Positions 34,757 to 46,369 are shown, counted from the first letter of the stretch. The stretch: DNA of 64,000 nucleotides from Rhodococcus qingshengii (GCF_021025955.1 NZ_JAJNCL010000005.1:310001-374000); one strand, 5' to 3'. The notes: generated by a model from the sequence alone, not told the origin. Numbers and translations: made by a program.

Positions 34757-35842
34757 ATGGCCAACGTGCAATTCGCGGGAGTAACGCACCGTTACGAAGG
34801 AACCGATCGACCGGCAGTCGACCGTCTCGACCTCGACATCGCAGACGGTGAGTTCCTGGTACTCGTAGGACCTTCCGGTTGCGGTAAGTCCACCAGCCTG
34901 CGAATGCTCGCCGGTCTCGAATCCGCGTCGGACGGCCGGATCGAGATCGGCGGCACGGACGTCACGCACCTCGCTCCGCGAGCACGTGACGTCGCCATGG
35001 TGTTTCAGAGTTACGCGCTGTACCCGAACATGACCGTCGAGCAGAACATGGGCTTCGCGCTGCAGAATGCCGGAGTAGGAAAGGCAGAGCGCCGGGAGCG
35101 GGTACTCGAGGCAGCGCGGATGCTCGAACTCGAACCGCTGCTCGGACGTAAGCCGGCCAAGCTGTCGGGTGGGCAACGTCAGCGAGTTGCTATGGGTAGA
35201 GCCATCGTTCGCCATCCCAGGGTGTTCTGCATGGATGAGCCGCTCAGCAATCTGGACGCCAAACTACGCGTCAGTACGCGGTCGCAGATCGCCGCCTTAC
35301 AGCGTCGACTCGGCACCACGACGGTCTACGTCACCCACGATCAGGTGGAAGCGATGACGATGGGAGACAGGGTGGCGGTAATGCTGGACGGTCGCTTGCA
35401 GCAGGTGGCGAAGCCGCGCGAACTTTACGACAACCCCGTCAACACTTTTGTGGCCGCCTTCATCGGGTCGCCGGGCATGAACTTGATCGAAGCGCCGGTC
35501 GAGGGCACCGTCGCGGTGCTCGGTGATCTACGGATACCGCTGCCCACCGGGGCGTCCGAGCGGGAACGGGTAGTCGTGGGAGTTCGCCCGGAGTCGTGGG
35601 ATCTGGTGGGAGCGTGGCGAAAGGGCTCGCTGGCCGTGGATGCCGACCTGCTCGAAGAGTTGGGCGCCGAATCGTTCGTGTACGCGAAGGGCGCTCCGGA
35701 TTGCCAGTGGCAGAGCCGATCCGGCCGGATTGTCATCCGCGTTGACCGGAAGATGTCCGTGTCACCAGGGGAGTCGCTTCACCTGCTGCCCAAAGCAGGT
35801 GAGGTGTACTTCTTCTCCGCGGAGACCGGGGTCCGTCTGTAG
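34757..35842 (+). CDS. ugpC: ABC transporter ATPase (UgpC/MsmX-like)
   Basis: 361 aa, preceded by GGAGAG. Walker A is GPSGCGKST, the signature [17 protein letters not shown], Walker [11 protein letters not shown] and the switch [17 protein letters not shown]-terminal TOBE-type regulatory domain starts near residue 235. It energises the two upstream permeases. MsmX/UgpC ATPases can serve several sugar transporters. Confidence 0.9.
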   Translation: MANVQFAGVTHRYEGTDRPAVDRLDLDIADGEFLVLVGPSGCGKSTSLRMLAGLESASDGRIEIGGTDVTHLAPRARDVAMVFQSYALYPNMTVEQNMGFALQNAGVGKAERRERVLEAARMLELEPLLGRKPAKLSGGQRQRVAMGRAIVRHPRVFCMDEPLSNLDAKLRVSTRSQIAALQRRLGTTTVYVTHDQVEAMTMGDRVAVMLDGRLQQVAKPRELYDNPVNTFVAAFIGSPGMNLIEAPVEGTVAVLGDLRIPLPTGASERERVVVGVRPESWDLVGAWRKGSLAVDADLLEELGAESFVYAKGAPDCQWQSRSGRIVIRVDRKMSVSPGESLHLLPKAGEVYFFSAETGVRL

Positions 35843-35858
35843 CGATACTGTGTGCGGC

Positions 35859-36185
35859 ATGACCGTCGCGCGTTCGCTGTTGTTGTTCGTTCTCGCCGCG
35901 CTGCTCGAAATCGGGGGCGCGTGGTTGGTGTGGCAGGGAATTCGCGAGCAGAAGGGTTGGATCTGGGTAGGGCTGGGCGTCATCTCGCTCGGCCTCTACG
36001 GCCTGGTCGCGACCATGCAACCGGATGCCAACTTCGGCCGTATCCTCGCTGCGTACGGCGGCATCTTCGTTGCGGGGTCGCTACTCTGGGCGGTGGTGAT
36101 GGACGGATTTCGCCCGGATCGCTTCGATATCGCCGGTGCGCTGATCTGTCTCGTCGGTGTCGGGGTGATCATGTACGCCCGGTAG
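35859..36185 (+). CDS. YnfA/UPF0060 family membrane protein
   Basis: 108 aa from ATG 35859. Four hydrophobic helices cover nearly the whole length ([21 protein letters not shown] first). The [16 protein letters not shown] and [25 protein letters not shown] blocks are typical of the YnfA family, which is related to small multidrug resistance transporters. Function is not well defined. It follows ugpC by 16 bp and may be cotranscribed. Confidence 0.88.
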   Translation: MTVARSLLLFVLAALLEIGGAWLVWQGIREQKGWIWVGLGVISLGLYGLVATMQPDANFGRILAAYGGIFVAGSLLWAVVMDGFRPDRFDIAGALICLVGVGVIMYAR

Positions 36186-36193
36186 GACCTTCG

Positions 36194-36244
36194 GCCCCGT
36201 GCGCGCTCAGGGAGTCCAGAGGGTCCTCAAGCGCGCACAGGGGC
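36194..36244. terminator. Bidirectional terminator between ynfA and the M13 peptidase gene
   Basis: Arms GCCCC+GTGCGCGCT (36194-36207) and AGCGCGCAC+GGGGC (36230-36244) pair with one bulged A between two convergent genes. The 22-nt loop can form a small inner stem. Confidence 0.75.
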
Positions 36245-36255
36245 TTGCCCCCCTG

Positions 36256-38214
36256 CTACCAGATCTTCACACGCTTCTCCGGCTCCAAATACAGTGCGTC
36301 ACCGGGCTTGACGTCGAACTCCTCGTGGAACGTGTCGAGGTTGCGGACGACGCCGTTGCACCGGAACTCCGGCGGCGAGTGCGGGTCGACGGCCAGACGG
36401 CGAAGCGCTTCGGCCTCCCGAGCCTTCGTGCGCCACACCTGCGCCCACCCGAAGAACACGCGCTGCAAGCCGGTGAGTCCGTCGATGACCGGCGGTTCGG
36501 TACCTTCGGTTGCGATCTTGTACGCCGCGATCGCGATCGACAGACCGCCGAGGTCGCCGATGTTCTCGCCGATCGTGAACTCGCCGTTGACGTGGTGGCC
36601 TGGCAGTTCCTTCGGCTCGAATTCGTTGTACTGCTCGATGAGAGCCTTTGTGCGCTCGCCGAATTCGCTGCGATCCTCGTCGGTCCACCAGTCGACCATG
36701 TTGCCGTCGCCGTCGTACTTGGCGCCCTGATCGTCGAAGCCGTGACCGATCTCGTGTCCGATGACGGCGCCGATGCCGCCGTAGTTGGCAGCGTCGTCGG
36801 CTGCCGCGTCGAAGAACGGCGGCTGGAGAATGGCTGCGGGGAACACGATTTCGTTCATGCCCGGGTTGTAGTAGGCGTTGACGGTCTGCGGCGTCATGAA
36901 CCACTCGTCACGGTCGACGGGGCCGCCCAGCTTGGCCAGGTCACGGTCGTACTCGGCGGCGTATCCACGACGGTAGTTGCCCACCAGGTCGGTAGCCGAG
37001 ATCTCGAGACCTGCGTAGTCCCGCCACTTGTCGGGGTAACCGATCTTCGGAGTGAACTTCTCGAGCTTGGCCAATGCGGCCTCACGCGTCTGCGGGCTCA
37101 TCCACTCGAGATCGGAGATGTTGCGGCGGTACGCCTCCTGCAGGTTTGCGACCAGTTCCAGCATCCGGGTCTTGGCCTCTGCGGGGAAGTGCCGATCGAC
37201 GTAGAGCTTGCCGACGGCCTCTCCGAGCAGATCCTGAACAAGGCTGACTCCGCGCTTCCAACGCTCACGGTTCTCTTCCGTCCCGGAGAGCGTGGTGCCG
37301 TAAAACGCAAAGGTTTCGTCCACCAGGGCCGAATGCAGGTAAGGGGAGCGGGCATGAAGCACCTTCCACGCCGCCCATGCCTTCCAGTCGTCGAGTGACT
37401 CCGATGCCCATAGAGCGGTGAAGGTGTGCAGGAAGTCCGGCTGACGGACGACGATCTCGGCGAACTTCTCCGAATCGGCGCCGAGACCCGACAGCCACGC
37501 CGCCCAGTCCAACCCGGGGTTCTGCTCGGTCAGTTCCTCGAAGCCCACGAGGTTGTAGCTCAGATCTGCGTCACGACGCTTGACGACGTCCCAGTGCCCG
37601 GCCGCGATCTTCTTCTCGAGTTCGAACACACGCTGCGCGTCGTACCCGACGCCGGCGAGGGTGAACATCTTGTCGATGTGCGCGACGTACTTCTCGCGGA
37701 TTTCCGCGTAATTGTCCTCGCGGTAGTACGACTCGTCGGGCAGGCTGATGCCCGACTGGCTGAAGTGAATCAGGTATCGCTCGGAGTTCTTGGCGTCGGT
37801 GTCGACGTAGTGAGAGATGGCGCCACCGACGCCGACGCGCTGGTGGCGTCCGATCACGGTGGCGAGAGACGAACGGTCCGGTGCGTCTGCGACGGCGTCC
37901 AGCTCGTCGTCGATGGGGCTGAGGCCCGCAGCTTCCACGGAATCGGCGTCCATGAAGCTCGAGTACAGGTCACCGATGCGCTGAGCATCGGTACCGGCGG
38001 CGGAGTTGGACTCCGCGGCTTCGGTGATGATGGTCTGTACGTCTTCTTCGGCCTTGTCGTAGAGCGTGCGGAATGCCCCGTCGACGGCGCGGTCTGCCGG
38101 AATCTCGTATTCGGCGAGCCATTTTCCGTTGACGTGGACGAACAGATCGTCCTGCGCCCGTGTGTCGCCGTCGAGGTGGGTGAGGTCGATGCCTGAGCGA
38201 TGAGCCGTGGTCAT
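36256..38214 (-). CDS. zmp1: M13 family zinc metallopeptidase (Zmp1/PepO-like)
   Basis: 652 aa. The zinc site is HEIGH with His487, Glu488 and His491; the third ligand is Glu550 in ENIGDLGG, and Asp554 completes the neprilysin pattern. The N-terminal helical M13_N domain spans about residues 15-400, and the protein ends with the family's CxxW-like tail lacking the Cys (KRVKIW). No signal peptide is visible, as in mycobacterial Zmp1 (Rv0198c), which is nevertheless found outside the cell. It cleaves short peptides. AAGGATGGAG precedes the start. Confidence 0.93.
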   Translation of the reverse strand: MTTAHRSGIDLTHLDGDTRAQDDLFVHVNGKWLAEYEIPADRAVDGAFRTLYDKAEEDVQTIITEAAESNSAAGTDAQRIGDLYSSFMDADSVEAAGLSPIDDELDAVADAPDRSSLATVIGRHQRVGVGGAISHYVDTDAKNSERYLIHFSQSGISLPDESYYREDNYAEIREKYVAHIDKMFTLAGVGYDAQRVFELEKKIAAGHWDVVKRRDADLSYNLVGFEELTEQNPGLDWAAWLSGLGADSEKFAEIVVRQPDFLHTFTALWASESLDDWKAWAAWKVLHARSPYLHSALVDETFAFYGTTLSGTEENRERWKRGVSLVQDLLGEAVGKLYVDRHFPAEAKTRMLELVANLQEAYRRNISDLEWMSPQTREAALAKLEKFTPKIGYPDKWRDYAGLEISATDLVGNYRRGYAAEYDRDLAKLGGPVDRDEWFMTPQTVNAYYNPGMNEIVFPAAILQPPFFDAAADDAANYGGIGAVIGHEIGHGFDDQGAKYDGDGNMVDWWTDEDRSEFGERTKALIEQYNEFEPKELPGHHVNGEFTIGENIGDLGGLSIAIAAYKIATEGTEPPVIDGLTGLQRVFFGWAQVWRTKAREAEALRRLAVDPHSPPEFRCNGVVRNLDTFHEEFDVKPGDALYLEPEKRVKIW

Positions 38215-38327
38215 TTCTCCATCCTTACACGATCATGACGAACTGCTCGGTGTGTGCATGATCGCTCCAAGCCCCAGTTCAACTATTGCGCTGGGCAACG
38301 TCGGTATGGCATGGCACGATCGATTAC

Positions 38328-38777
38328 GTGACCAGCAGACCTGCCGCAGATCCGCACCTGCAGGACCTCGCGCGACTACGACGCGTGCGTGACCGTATCG
38401 ACCGCGAGTACGCGCGGCCTCTGGACGTGGAGGCGCTCGCGCGGGGAGTGAACATGTCTGCGGGGCATCTCAGTCGTCAATTCCGCCAGGCGTACGGCGA
38501 ACCGCCGTACGCCTACTTGATGACCAGGCGCATCGAGCGCGCGATGGCGCTTCTGCGCCGCGGCGACCTGAGTGTTACGGACGTCTGCTTCGAAGTGGGC
38601 TGCAGCTCACTCGGCACCTTCAGCAGCCGGTTCACCGAGTTGGTCGGGGTTCCGCCCAGTGTCTATCGGCGCGAGGCCGAGCAGTCGACGGCCGGAATGC
38701 CGTCCTGTGTGTCGAAACAAGTCACCAGACCGATCAGGAATCGAGAAGCGCAGACCCCACAACCGCAATTAACGTGA
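38328..38777 (+). CDS. Short AraC-family regulator (DNA-binding domain only)
   Basis: 149 aa from GTG 38328. The two AraC helix-turn-helix motifs are present ([26 protein letters not shown] and [35 protein letters not shown]), with no ligand-binding domain. The stop overlaps GTG 38774 of the next frame. Such short AraC proteins are often found beside a VOC protein; ligand sensing may come from the VOC partner, but this is speculation. Confidence 0.85.
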   Translation: MTSRPAADPHLQDLARLRRVRDRIDREYARPLDVEALARGVNMSAGHLSRQFRQAYGEPPYAYLMTRRIERAMALLRRGDLSVTDVCFEVGCSSLGTFSSRFTELVGVPPSVYRREAEQSTAGMPSCVSKQVTRPIRNREAQTPQPQLT

Positions 38778-38782
38778 TCGCC

Positions 38783-39193
38783 ATGGACATCACCATTCAC
38801 TCGAGTTTCCTTCCGCAGGACGACCCTGATGCCGCCCTGAACTTCTATCGCGACACGCTCGGCTTCGAGGTTCGCAACGACGTCGGTTACGACGGGATGC
38901 GTTGGATCACCGTGGGGCCGCCCGGCCAGCCCGGCACTTCCATCGTGCTGCATCCGCCGGCCGTCGATCCCGGCATCACCGACGAGGAGCGCCGCACCAT
39001 CATCGAGATGATGGCCAAGGGCACCTACGGCGGACTTCTCCTGGCCACCAAAGATCTGGACGACACGTTCGAGCGGCTTCAGGCCGGCGACATCGACGTC
39101 GTCCAGGAACCGACAGAGCAGCCCTACGGCGTTCGCGATTGCGCCGTCCGCGACCCAGCGGGAAACCTGATCCGTATTCAAGAACTGCGCTGA
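38783..39193 (+). CDS. VOC (glyoxalase/bleomycin-resistance fold) protein
   Basis: 136 aa from ATG 38783; GTG 38774, which overlaps the AraC stop as GTGA, is an alternative. The betaalphabetabetabeta modules are seen in [31 protein letters not shown] and [17 protein letters not shown], ending [13 protein letters not shown]. Members bind metals or toxic small molecules. Position between AraC and a UvrA-like ATPase suggests drug sensing or sequestration. Its last 18 bp including the stop codon are tandemly repeated. Confidence 0.85.
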   Translation: MDITIHSSFLPQDDPDAALNFYRDTLGFEVRNDVGYDGMRWITVGPPGQPGTSIVLHPPAVDPGITDEERRTIIEMMAKGTYGGLLLATKDLDDTFERLQAGDIDVVQEPTEQPYGVRDCAVRDPAGNLIRIQELR

Positions 39194-39229
39194 ATTCAAG
39201 AACTGCGCTGAGACCGTCAACTGCGCTGA
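39176..39229 (+). repeat. 18-bp tandem repeat carrying the VOC stop codon
   Basis: attcaagaactgcgctga occurs at 39176-39193 and again, identically, at 39194-39211. A partly changed third copy (gaccgtcaactgcgctga) is at 39212-39229, and a further gaccgtc follows. The unit length is a multiple of three, so each copy contributes an in-frame TGA. Confidence 0.9.
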
Positions 39230-39263
39230 GACCGTCGGCGATCGACTGACAGATGGAGACACG

Positions 39264-41624
<2,361 letters not shown>

Positions 41625-41637
41625 CCTGGCTCCTACT

Positions 41638-42585
41638 TCAGGCGTCTATACCCAGGTTGATGACGGCGAGGTAGGAACCGTCCGACTGCTTTTCGACGGT
41701 CATGAGGCCAGTGTCGTCGTAGATGCCGTCACTGGCGTTGTTTGTGTTGTTCTCACGACCGGTGTGCTCGCTGTACGGGGACTGCGAGTACACCTCGTCG
41801 AGGAGCGTCTCGTCGAAGAAGGTCTGCGACGTCAGGACCGTCTTCTTGTCGATGTGCACCTTGACGTGGATGTGGGTGGTGCGGCCCATGTACCAGCCGG
41901 GGAAGATGGTGGTGAACTGCGCGATTCCGTTTGCATCGGTGGTCTGGGCTCCGCGCAGGTAGGTGCCGTCGTCGGTGGTGGTGGCTTCGGTGTCGCCGAC
42001 GCTGTACGAACCGTCCGACGTCTCGCCAGAACCGCCCATGCCGCCGCCCATCCCAGCGGGTGCGCCTGACGGAGGTTCCCCCATTCCGCCGGCCGGGGGA
42101 GTTCCGCCGCCACCGCCGCCGTTGGCGCTCAGCGAACCGGATTCGAAACCGGAGTACACGCCGCCGGCGTCGCAGTGCCAGATCTCGACGACGGCGTTAG
42201 AGACCGCGCCGATGCTGCCGTCGACGTTGCACTGGCTGTTGTCCTGCACGCGCATTGCCACCTGGAGTGTGGTGCCCGGACGGTCTTCGCGGATGTCGCC
42301 GCGAATGGAGTCGACGTCGAACCAGTAGGGACCCTGCGTCTCTTCCTTGCTCATGACGCACTGACGCGCCTTGGCCAGAAGTGCGGTGACGACATCGCCG
42401 GACGTGGCAGCGGCGGAAGTTCCGGACGTGGTTGTCGTCGATGCAGCCGCAGTCGAAGTCGTCGGGGCGGTGCCACTGTTACCGGAACACGCTGCGATGA
42501 GCCCGCCCAGGCTGATGGTTCCGCCGAGCGCGAGGGCCCGTCGACGGCTCACGCGTAGCCGGCTTGCTTCGATGTCTTTGTTCAC
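41638..42585 (-). CDS. Tat-exported lipoprotein, intradiol ring-cleavage dioxygenase family
   Basis: 315 aa from GTG 42585, with GGAGGT upstream. The N-terminus has [10 protein letters not shown] (twin-arginine) and lipobox LIAAC, so it should act outside the membrane. After a Ser/Thr linker, the dioxygenase core shows [22 protein letters not shown] (Tyr ligand), and [14 protein letters not shown] (Tyr, His, His ligands) for non-heme Fe3+. A Gly/Pro/Met-rich insert of about 45 residues lies between the first Tyr and the rest. Substrate unknown; catechol-like compounds are plausible. Last gene of the pirin set. Confidence 0.83.
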   Translation of the reverse strand: MNKDIEASRLRVSRRRALALGGTISLGGLIAACSGNSGTAPTTSTAAASTTTTSGTSAAATSGDVVTALLAKARQCVMSKEETQGPYWFDVDSIRGDIREDRPGTTLQVAMRVQDNSQCNVDGSIGAVSNAVVEIWHCDAGGVYSGFESGSLSANGGGGGGTPPAGGMGEPPSGAPAGMGGGMGGSGETSDGSYSVGDTEATTTDDGTYLRGAQTTDANGIAQFTTIFPGWYMGRTTHIHVKVHIDKKTVLTSQTFFDETLLDEVYSQSPYSEHTGRENNTNNASDGIYDDTGLMTVEKQSDGSYLAVINLGIDA

Positions 42586-42651
42586 GCCGCTGTACCTCCA
42601 TTGTGTGGGCTGTTGTCTCAATGGTGGACGGGCGACCTGGTTCGGAACTGG

Positions 42652-43578
42652 TTATCCGCTGTGAACTTGCTGGGAGAGCATCTGAATGCTCGAGGTGGCC
42701 CGTACGTAGACCTGTCCGCCGTCGTCGACGATGCGAGTTTCGATCAGTGCGAGCCTGCGCCCGGCACGAATCACGACGGCCTCGGCGCGCATGATCGGCC
42801 CACCGATGTCGGGGGAGCGCAGGAAGTCGATCTTGTGGTCGAGGACGCGATAGTCCTGATCGACGCTGGTCAGCGTCTGCGCTGCCAGACCGGTGACGGC
42901 ATCGACCGCTGAGATGAGGACACCTCCCTGAACGGCGCCCAACGGGTTGGCCATCCAGGTGACCGGGGCGAACTCGCCCACGACGGAACCCGGGGTCACG
43001 TCGACGACTGCAAGATCGAGGAGCCCGGCGAGCGGACCGCGTTCGAGTTTGCCGTCGCGGATTCCTTCGACGACGTCGGACCCGGACAACCCGCTCAGGT
43101 TGCTTTTCTTTTCCGGCGTCGGGACGGGCAGCGGCTCACCCTCCACGTAGTCGTCGATTCCCACGACGGGAGGACGCGAGACCACCATGGCGCGGCCGGC
43201 CATCACGGCCAGGAGGGTGCCGTTGTCGTCGTGAAGTTGCCCGGATGCCAGACCGACGCCGTCGTCGAGATGGACGAGTGTGCCGGTGGCACCGACGTCT
43301 GCGAGGGCCGGGATGTCTGCGCCGGCACTGACCGTGACCTGCGCAAGTACGGACTGATGCCCGGAAGTCAGTCCCGAGTACACCGCGCCGCCCATGGCTC
43401 CGTCGATCATGACTCCGATGGAACCGAGCACGGTCTTGCCACGGTGATCGTGGAATCGCGGGCCGACGGACTGGACGAAGGCCAGGTCCCCGGGCGCAAC
43501 CGACACGGCACGCACACCCATCAAGGTGTTGAGGGGGTCAAGCTTCTTGACGGGCGCGGCGGAGTTGTCGATGCTCAT
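42652..43578 (-). CDS. Double-hotdog acyl-CoA thioesterase (PaaI/4HBT-like)
   Basis: 308 aa from ATG 43578. Two hotdog domains: about residues 20-140 (GSIGVMIDGAMGGAVYSG) and about 180-305 (NPLGAVQGGVLISAVDAVTGLAA), the second having the classic HGG-like helix region. Such tandem hotdog proteins hydrolyse acyl-CoA or aryl-CoA thioesters. It follows a pirin gene by 44 bp on the same strand. Substrate unknown. Confidence 0.8.
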   Translation of the reverse strand: MSIDNSAAPVKKLDPLNTLMGVRAVSVAPGDLAFVQSVGPRFHDHRGKTVLGSIGVMIDGAMGGAVYSGLTSGHQSVLAQVTVSAGADIPALADVGATGTLVHLDDGVGLASGQLHDDNGTLLAVMAGRAMVVSRPPVVGIDDYVEGEPLPVPTPEKKSNLSGLSGSDVVEGIRDGKLERGPLAGLLDLAVVDVTPGSVVGEFAPVTWMANPLGAVQGGVLISAVDAVTGLAAQTLTSVDQDYRVLDHKIDFLRSPDIGGPIMRAEAVVIRAGRRLALIETRIVDDGGQVYVRATSSIQMLSQQVHSG

Positions 43579-43622
43579 CCGTCGAGTATCTCCAGCGCGC
43601 ACAGTCCGGCCGAGACCGGGTC

Positions 43623-44405
43623 TCAACCTCCGATACGGGAATGCATTTCCCAGACGAGGACTTCGGCCCCGGCGTCGGAGGTCAGTTGCTGCCCACCCGA
43701 ATCGCTCAACCGGACGGCATCGCCCTCGTACAGTGTGCCGACGCCCTCCATCTCGGCAGTGCCCTGCGCGACGAAGACGTGCAGGAACGGTGCGCTGGGA
43801 AGATGTACAGAGGTGCCAGGCAGAATGCGTGCGACGTGCATGGCGGCGTTCTTGTTGTTGATGCGAATCGCCGAATGATCCTTGTAGCGACCCATTCCGG
43901 AGGCGACCGGGATCAGACCGCCGCGCAGCAATTCGTCGTCGATCTCGAGTTGTTCGTACCCGGGAGTCAGTCCACCTTCGTCCGGCACCACCCACATCTG
44001 GATGAAATGCACGGGGTCGGAATGCTGTTCGCCGCCCAGACGCCACGAATCGTTCTTCTCACTGTGCATTATTCCGGTACCGGCGCTCATGCGCTGGGCG
44101 AGCCCTGGATAGATGACGCCGGTGTGGCCGATGGAATCCTGGTGCACGAGCGAACCGCGAAGCACCCACGTCACGATCTCCATGTCCTTGTGCGGATGGG
44201 TATCGAAGCCGGTTCCCGCCAGTACGGTGTCGTCGTTGTTGACCAGTAGCAATCCGTGATGGGTGTTGTCGGGATCGTAATGCTGCCCGAACGAGAACGA
44301 ATGCTTTGAATCCAGCCAGGAGACGCGGGATTTCAAGCGATCACCGGAGCGGTGCACATCGACGTGCGGTGTCGTCCGTGGGGCCTGTGCTCGACCAGAT
44401 GCCAT
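43623..44405 (-). CDS. Pirin family protein, copy 1
   Basis: 260 aa from ATG 44405, with GGAGGAG immediately upstream. The pirin cupin metal site is visible: HPHKDMEIVTWVLRG, HQDSIGH and GTGIMHSEKND supply the His/Glu ligands. Bacterial pirins bind Fe or other metals and some are quercetin dioxygenases. The C-terminal cupin lacks metal ligands, as is usual. It is about half identical to copy 2 by eye. Confidence 0.9.
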   Translation of the reverse strand: MASGRAQAPRTTPHVDVHRSGDRLKSRVSWLDSKHSFSFGQHYDPDNTHHGLLLVNNDDTVLAGTGFDTHPHKDMEIVTWVLRGSLVHQDSIGHTGVIYPGLAQRMSAGTGIMHSEKNDSWRLGGEQHSDPVHFIQMWVVPDEGGLTPGYEQLEIDDELLRGGLIPVASGMGRYKDHSAIRINNKNAAMHVARILPGTSVHLPSAPFLHVFVAQGTAEMEGVGTLYEGDAVRLSDSGGQQLTSDAGAEVLVWEMHSRIGG

Positions 44406-44519
44406 GGCTCCTCCTTCTGTGCCACCGGGATCCATCACTGCCGGATCCACCACTACCGGAATCCACCCTACGACGAACCTCCTGTGTAGTCCGAGCATTG
44501 GGCGTACTCGGTTGTGTCG

Positions 44520-45266
44520 TCAGTTCGTAGACGCGTGCATCTCCCACACGAGTATCTCCGCATCGTCGATCCCCTCGACTCTTTGACCGCCAGTATCCTT
44601 GAGACGCAACGAATCTCCCGGACCGAGCAATCCGACTCCCTCGACGTCGACCGTGCCGCCGGCGATGAAGCCGTGCACGTACGGTGCGTCCGGCAGGAAT
44701 ACCGACCCGCCGGTCTCGAGGCGTGCAACATGAAGGGCCGCATGTTTGTTGTGCAGGCTTATCGCGCTGTGATCACGATGCGCGGGCATCCCCGACGCCA
44801 GGGTGATCAGGCCACCGGCGTCGAGTTCGGAATTGATGTCGAGTTCTTGATAACTCGGAGTCACTCCGGATTCGTCCGGCGGTATCCACATCTGAACGAG
44901 GTGAACGGGTTCGGTGACACGTGAGCCGTCGGCGCGCCAGCGATCGTTGCGTTCGGAGTGCAGGATTCCGGTACCGGCACTCATTCTTTGCGCGAGGCCT
45001 CGATGGATGACTCCGGAGTGCCCAGCGGAATCCTGGTGAACCAGAGATCCGCTGAGCACCCACGTCACGATCTCGGTGTCGCGGTGCTGATGAGTGTCGA
45101 AACCGGAGTCGGCTTCGATGATGTCGTCGTTGTTCACCAACAGAAGTCCGTGCGCGTACGCGGCGTGATCGAAGTTTCCGGCAAAGGGGAAACTGTGACG
45201 TGCCGTGAGCCAGCCGTAGTTGAGATGCGCACGTTCGTATGCTCGTTGGACGACTACCGACGACAT
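44520..45266 (-). CDS. Pirin family protein, copy 2
   Basis: 248 aa. The same metal-site segments appear: HQHRDTEIVTWVLSG, HQDSAGH and GTGILHSERND. It starts one nucleotide after the stop of copy 3 (TGA-C-ATG), so the two are translationally linked. Copy 1 and copy 2 share length and spacing and look like a local duplication. Confidence 0.9.
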   Translation of the reverse strand: MSSVVVQRAYERAHLNYGWLTARHSFPFAGNFDHAAYAHGLLLVNNDDIIEADSGFDTHQHRDTEIVTWVLSGSLVHQDSAGHSGVIHRGLAQRMSAGTGILHSERNDRWRADGSRVTEPVHLVQMWIPPDESGVTPSYQELDINSELDAGGLITLASGMPAHRDHSAISLHNKHAALHVARLETGGSVFLPDAPYVHGFIAGGTVDVEGVGLLGPGDSLRLKDTGGQRVEGIDDAEILVWEMHASTN

Positions 45267-45267
45267 G

Positions 45268-46233
45268 TCAGCTCAGCGTCTCGTGTGCCGCCGGGATGGA
45301 TCCGAGGCGTCCGGCTTGAAAGTCCTCGAAAGCCTGCATGACCTCGGACTTGGTGTTCATGACGAACGGCCCGGCCATGGCGATGGGTTCGCGGATCGGC
45401 TTGCCGCCGAGGATGAAGACCTCGAGGGATTCGGTCCGTGAATCCTGGCGATCGGAAGCGGCGACGGTGATGGAGTCACCACGTCCGAAGACAGCTGTCT
45501 GTCCGACACGAATGGGCCGGCGCTCGGCCCCGACCGTGCCTTCGCCGGCGAGGACGTAGACGATCGCGTTGAACTCGGGGTTCCAGGGAAGTGTCAGGCT
45601 CGCACCCGGGGCCACGGTCGTGTGGGAGAGCGCGATGGGTGTGTATGTCGAACCGGGTCCGGCGTTGCCGGCGATGTCTCCGGCGATGACGCGTACCAAG
45701 GCTCCACCGTCGGGGGAGGAGAGCAGTGCCACCTTGTTGCCGGTGATGTCCTGGTACCGCGGCGCTGCCATCTTGTTGTCGCGGGGCAGGTTGACCCACA
45801 GCTGGACACCATGGAACAGGCCGCCGCTGACGACGAGGTGTTCCGGCGGAGTTTCGATGTGGAGGATGCCGCCACCCGCTGTCATCCACTGGGTGTCGCC
45901 GCCGCCGATAATGCCGCCGCCGCCGTTTGAGTCCTGGTGCTCCATGATGCCGTCGATCATGTAGGTAACGGTTTCGAAGCCGCGGTGCGGGTGCCACGGT
46001 GTGCCCTTGGGTTCGCCGGGTGCGTAGTTGACTTCGCCCATCTGGTCCATGTGGATGAAGGGGTCGAGGGCGGAGAGGTCGATGCCCGCGAAGGCGCGAT
46101 GAACGGGGAAGCCTTCACCTTCGTATCCGACCGGTGCGGTGGTGATGCTCTTGACCGGGCGGTCGACTGCTGACGCGGCCGGCTCGTCGAGGCGGGGCAG
46201 GGCCAAGATGTTCTCGACTGTCACAGCAGGCAT
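45268..46233 (-). CDS. Pirin family protein, copy 3 (long form)
   Basis: 321 aa, preceded by GAGGAG. This is the longer pirin type: metal site HPHRGFETVTYMIDG, HQDSNGG and GGGILHIETP, then a full second cupin (about 190-270) and a C-terminal helix (EVMQAFEDFQAG). It is first in the minus-strand set and has a 7-bp palindrome in its promoter region. Candidate oxidoreductase for flavonoid- or catechol-like compounds. Confidence 0.9.
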   Translation of the reverse strand: MPAVTVENILALPRLDEPAASAVDRPVKSITTAPVGYEGEGFPVHRAFAGIDLSALDPFIHMDQMGEVNYAPGEPKGTPWHPHRGFETVTYMIDGIMEHQDSNGGGGIIGGGDTQWMTAGGGILHIETPPEHLVVSGGLFHGVQLWVNLPRDNKMAAPRYQDITGNKVALLSSPDGGALVRVIAGDIAGNAGPGSTYTPIALSHTTVAPGASLTLPWNPEFNAIVYVLAGEGTVGAERRPIRVGQTAVFGRGDSITVAASDRQDSRTESLEVFILGGKPIREPIAMAGPFVMNTKSEVMQAFEDFQAGRLGSIPAAHETLS

Positions 46234-46268
46234 GTCGTACTCCTCGTGTCCGTGAAGCTGAAGTCAGG

Positions 46269-46286
46269 TAGTTGATTGTTCAACTA
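46269..46286 (-). promoter_or_regulatory. Palindromic operator candidate upstream of the pirin operon
   Basis: TAGTTGATTGTTCAACTA: 7-bp perfect arms with a 4-nt spacer, 36 bp upstream of the pirin copy 3 start. Size and AT content resemble MarR-family sites. No MarR gene is present in the window. Confidence 0.5.
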
Positions 46287-46311
46287 TCTCACCAGGAGTC
46301 AACAAAGTCGA

Positions 46312-46331
46312 GCCCCGAGTATTCCCGGGGC
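46312..46331 (-). terminator. Short hairpin downstream of the IclR gene
   Basis: GCCCCG/CGGGGC with an 8-nt loop, about 35 bp after the IclR stop on the minus strand. There is no strong U tract. Possible terminator separating the IclR gene from the pirin promoter. Confidence 0.45.
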
Positions 46332-46335
46332 CCGG

Positions 46336-46369
46336 CTGGTGTCTGGATCAGCCTGGTGCCTGGATCAGC
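46336..46369 (-). repeat. 17-bp tandem repeat over the IclR stop codon
   Basis: ctggtgtctggatcagc (46336-46352) and ctggtgcctggatcagc (46353-46369) differ at one base. The copy at 46353-46369 contains the stop codon of the IclR gene (46365-46367). A second case in this window of a duplication starting in a gene's last codons. Confidence 0.85.

Noticed and set aside
33500-35215. 571-codon minus-strand frame opposite the ugpB and ugpC genes
   Set aside because: The plus-strand genes have clear lipobox, Walker and signature motifs; the opposite frame shows none and has shadow-like composition.
39176-39236. Short tandem repeats considered as a CRISPR-like array
   Set aside because: Units are only 18 bp, directly adjacent without spacers, and no cas genes are present.
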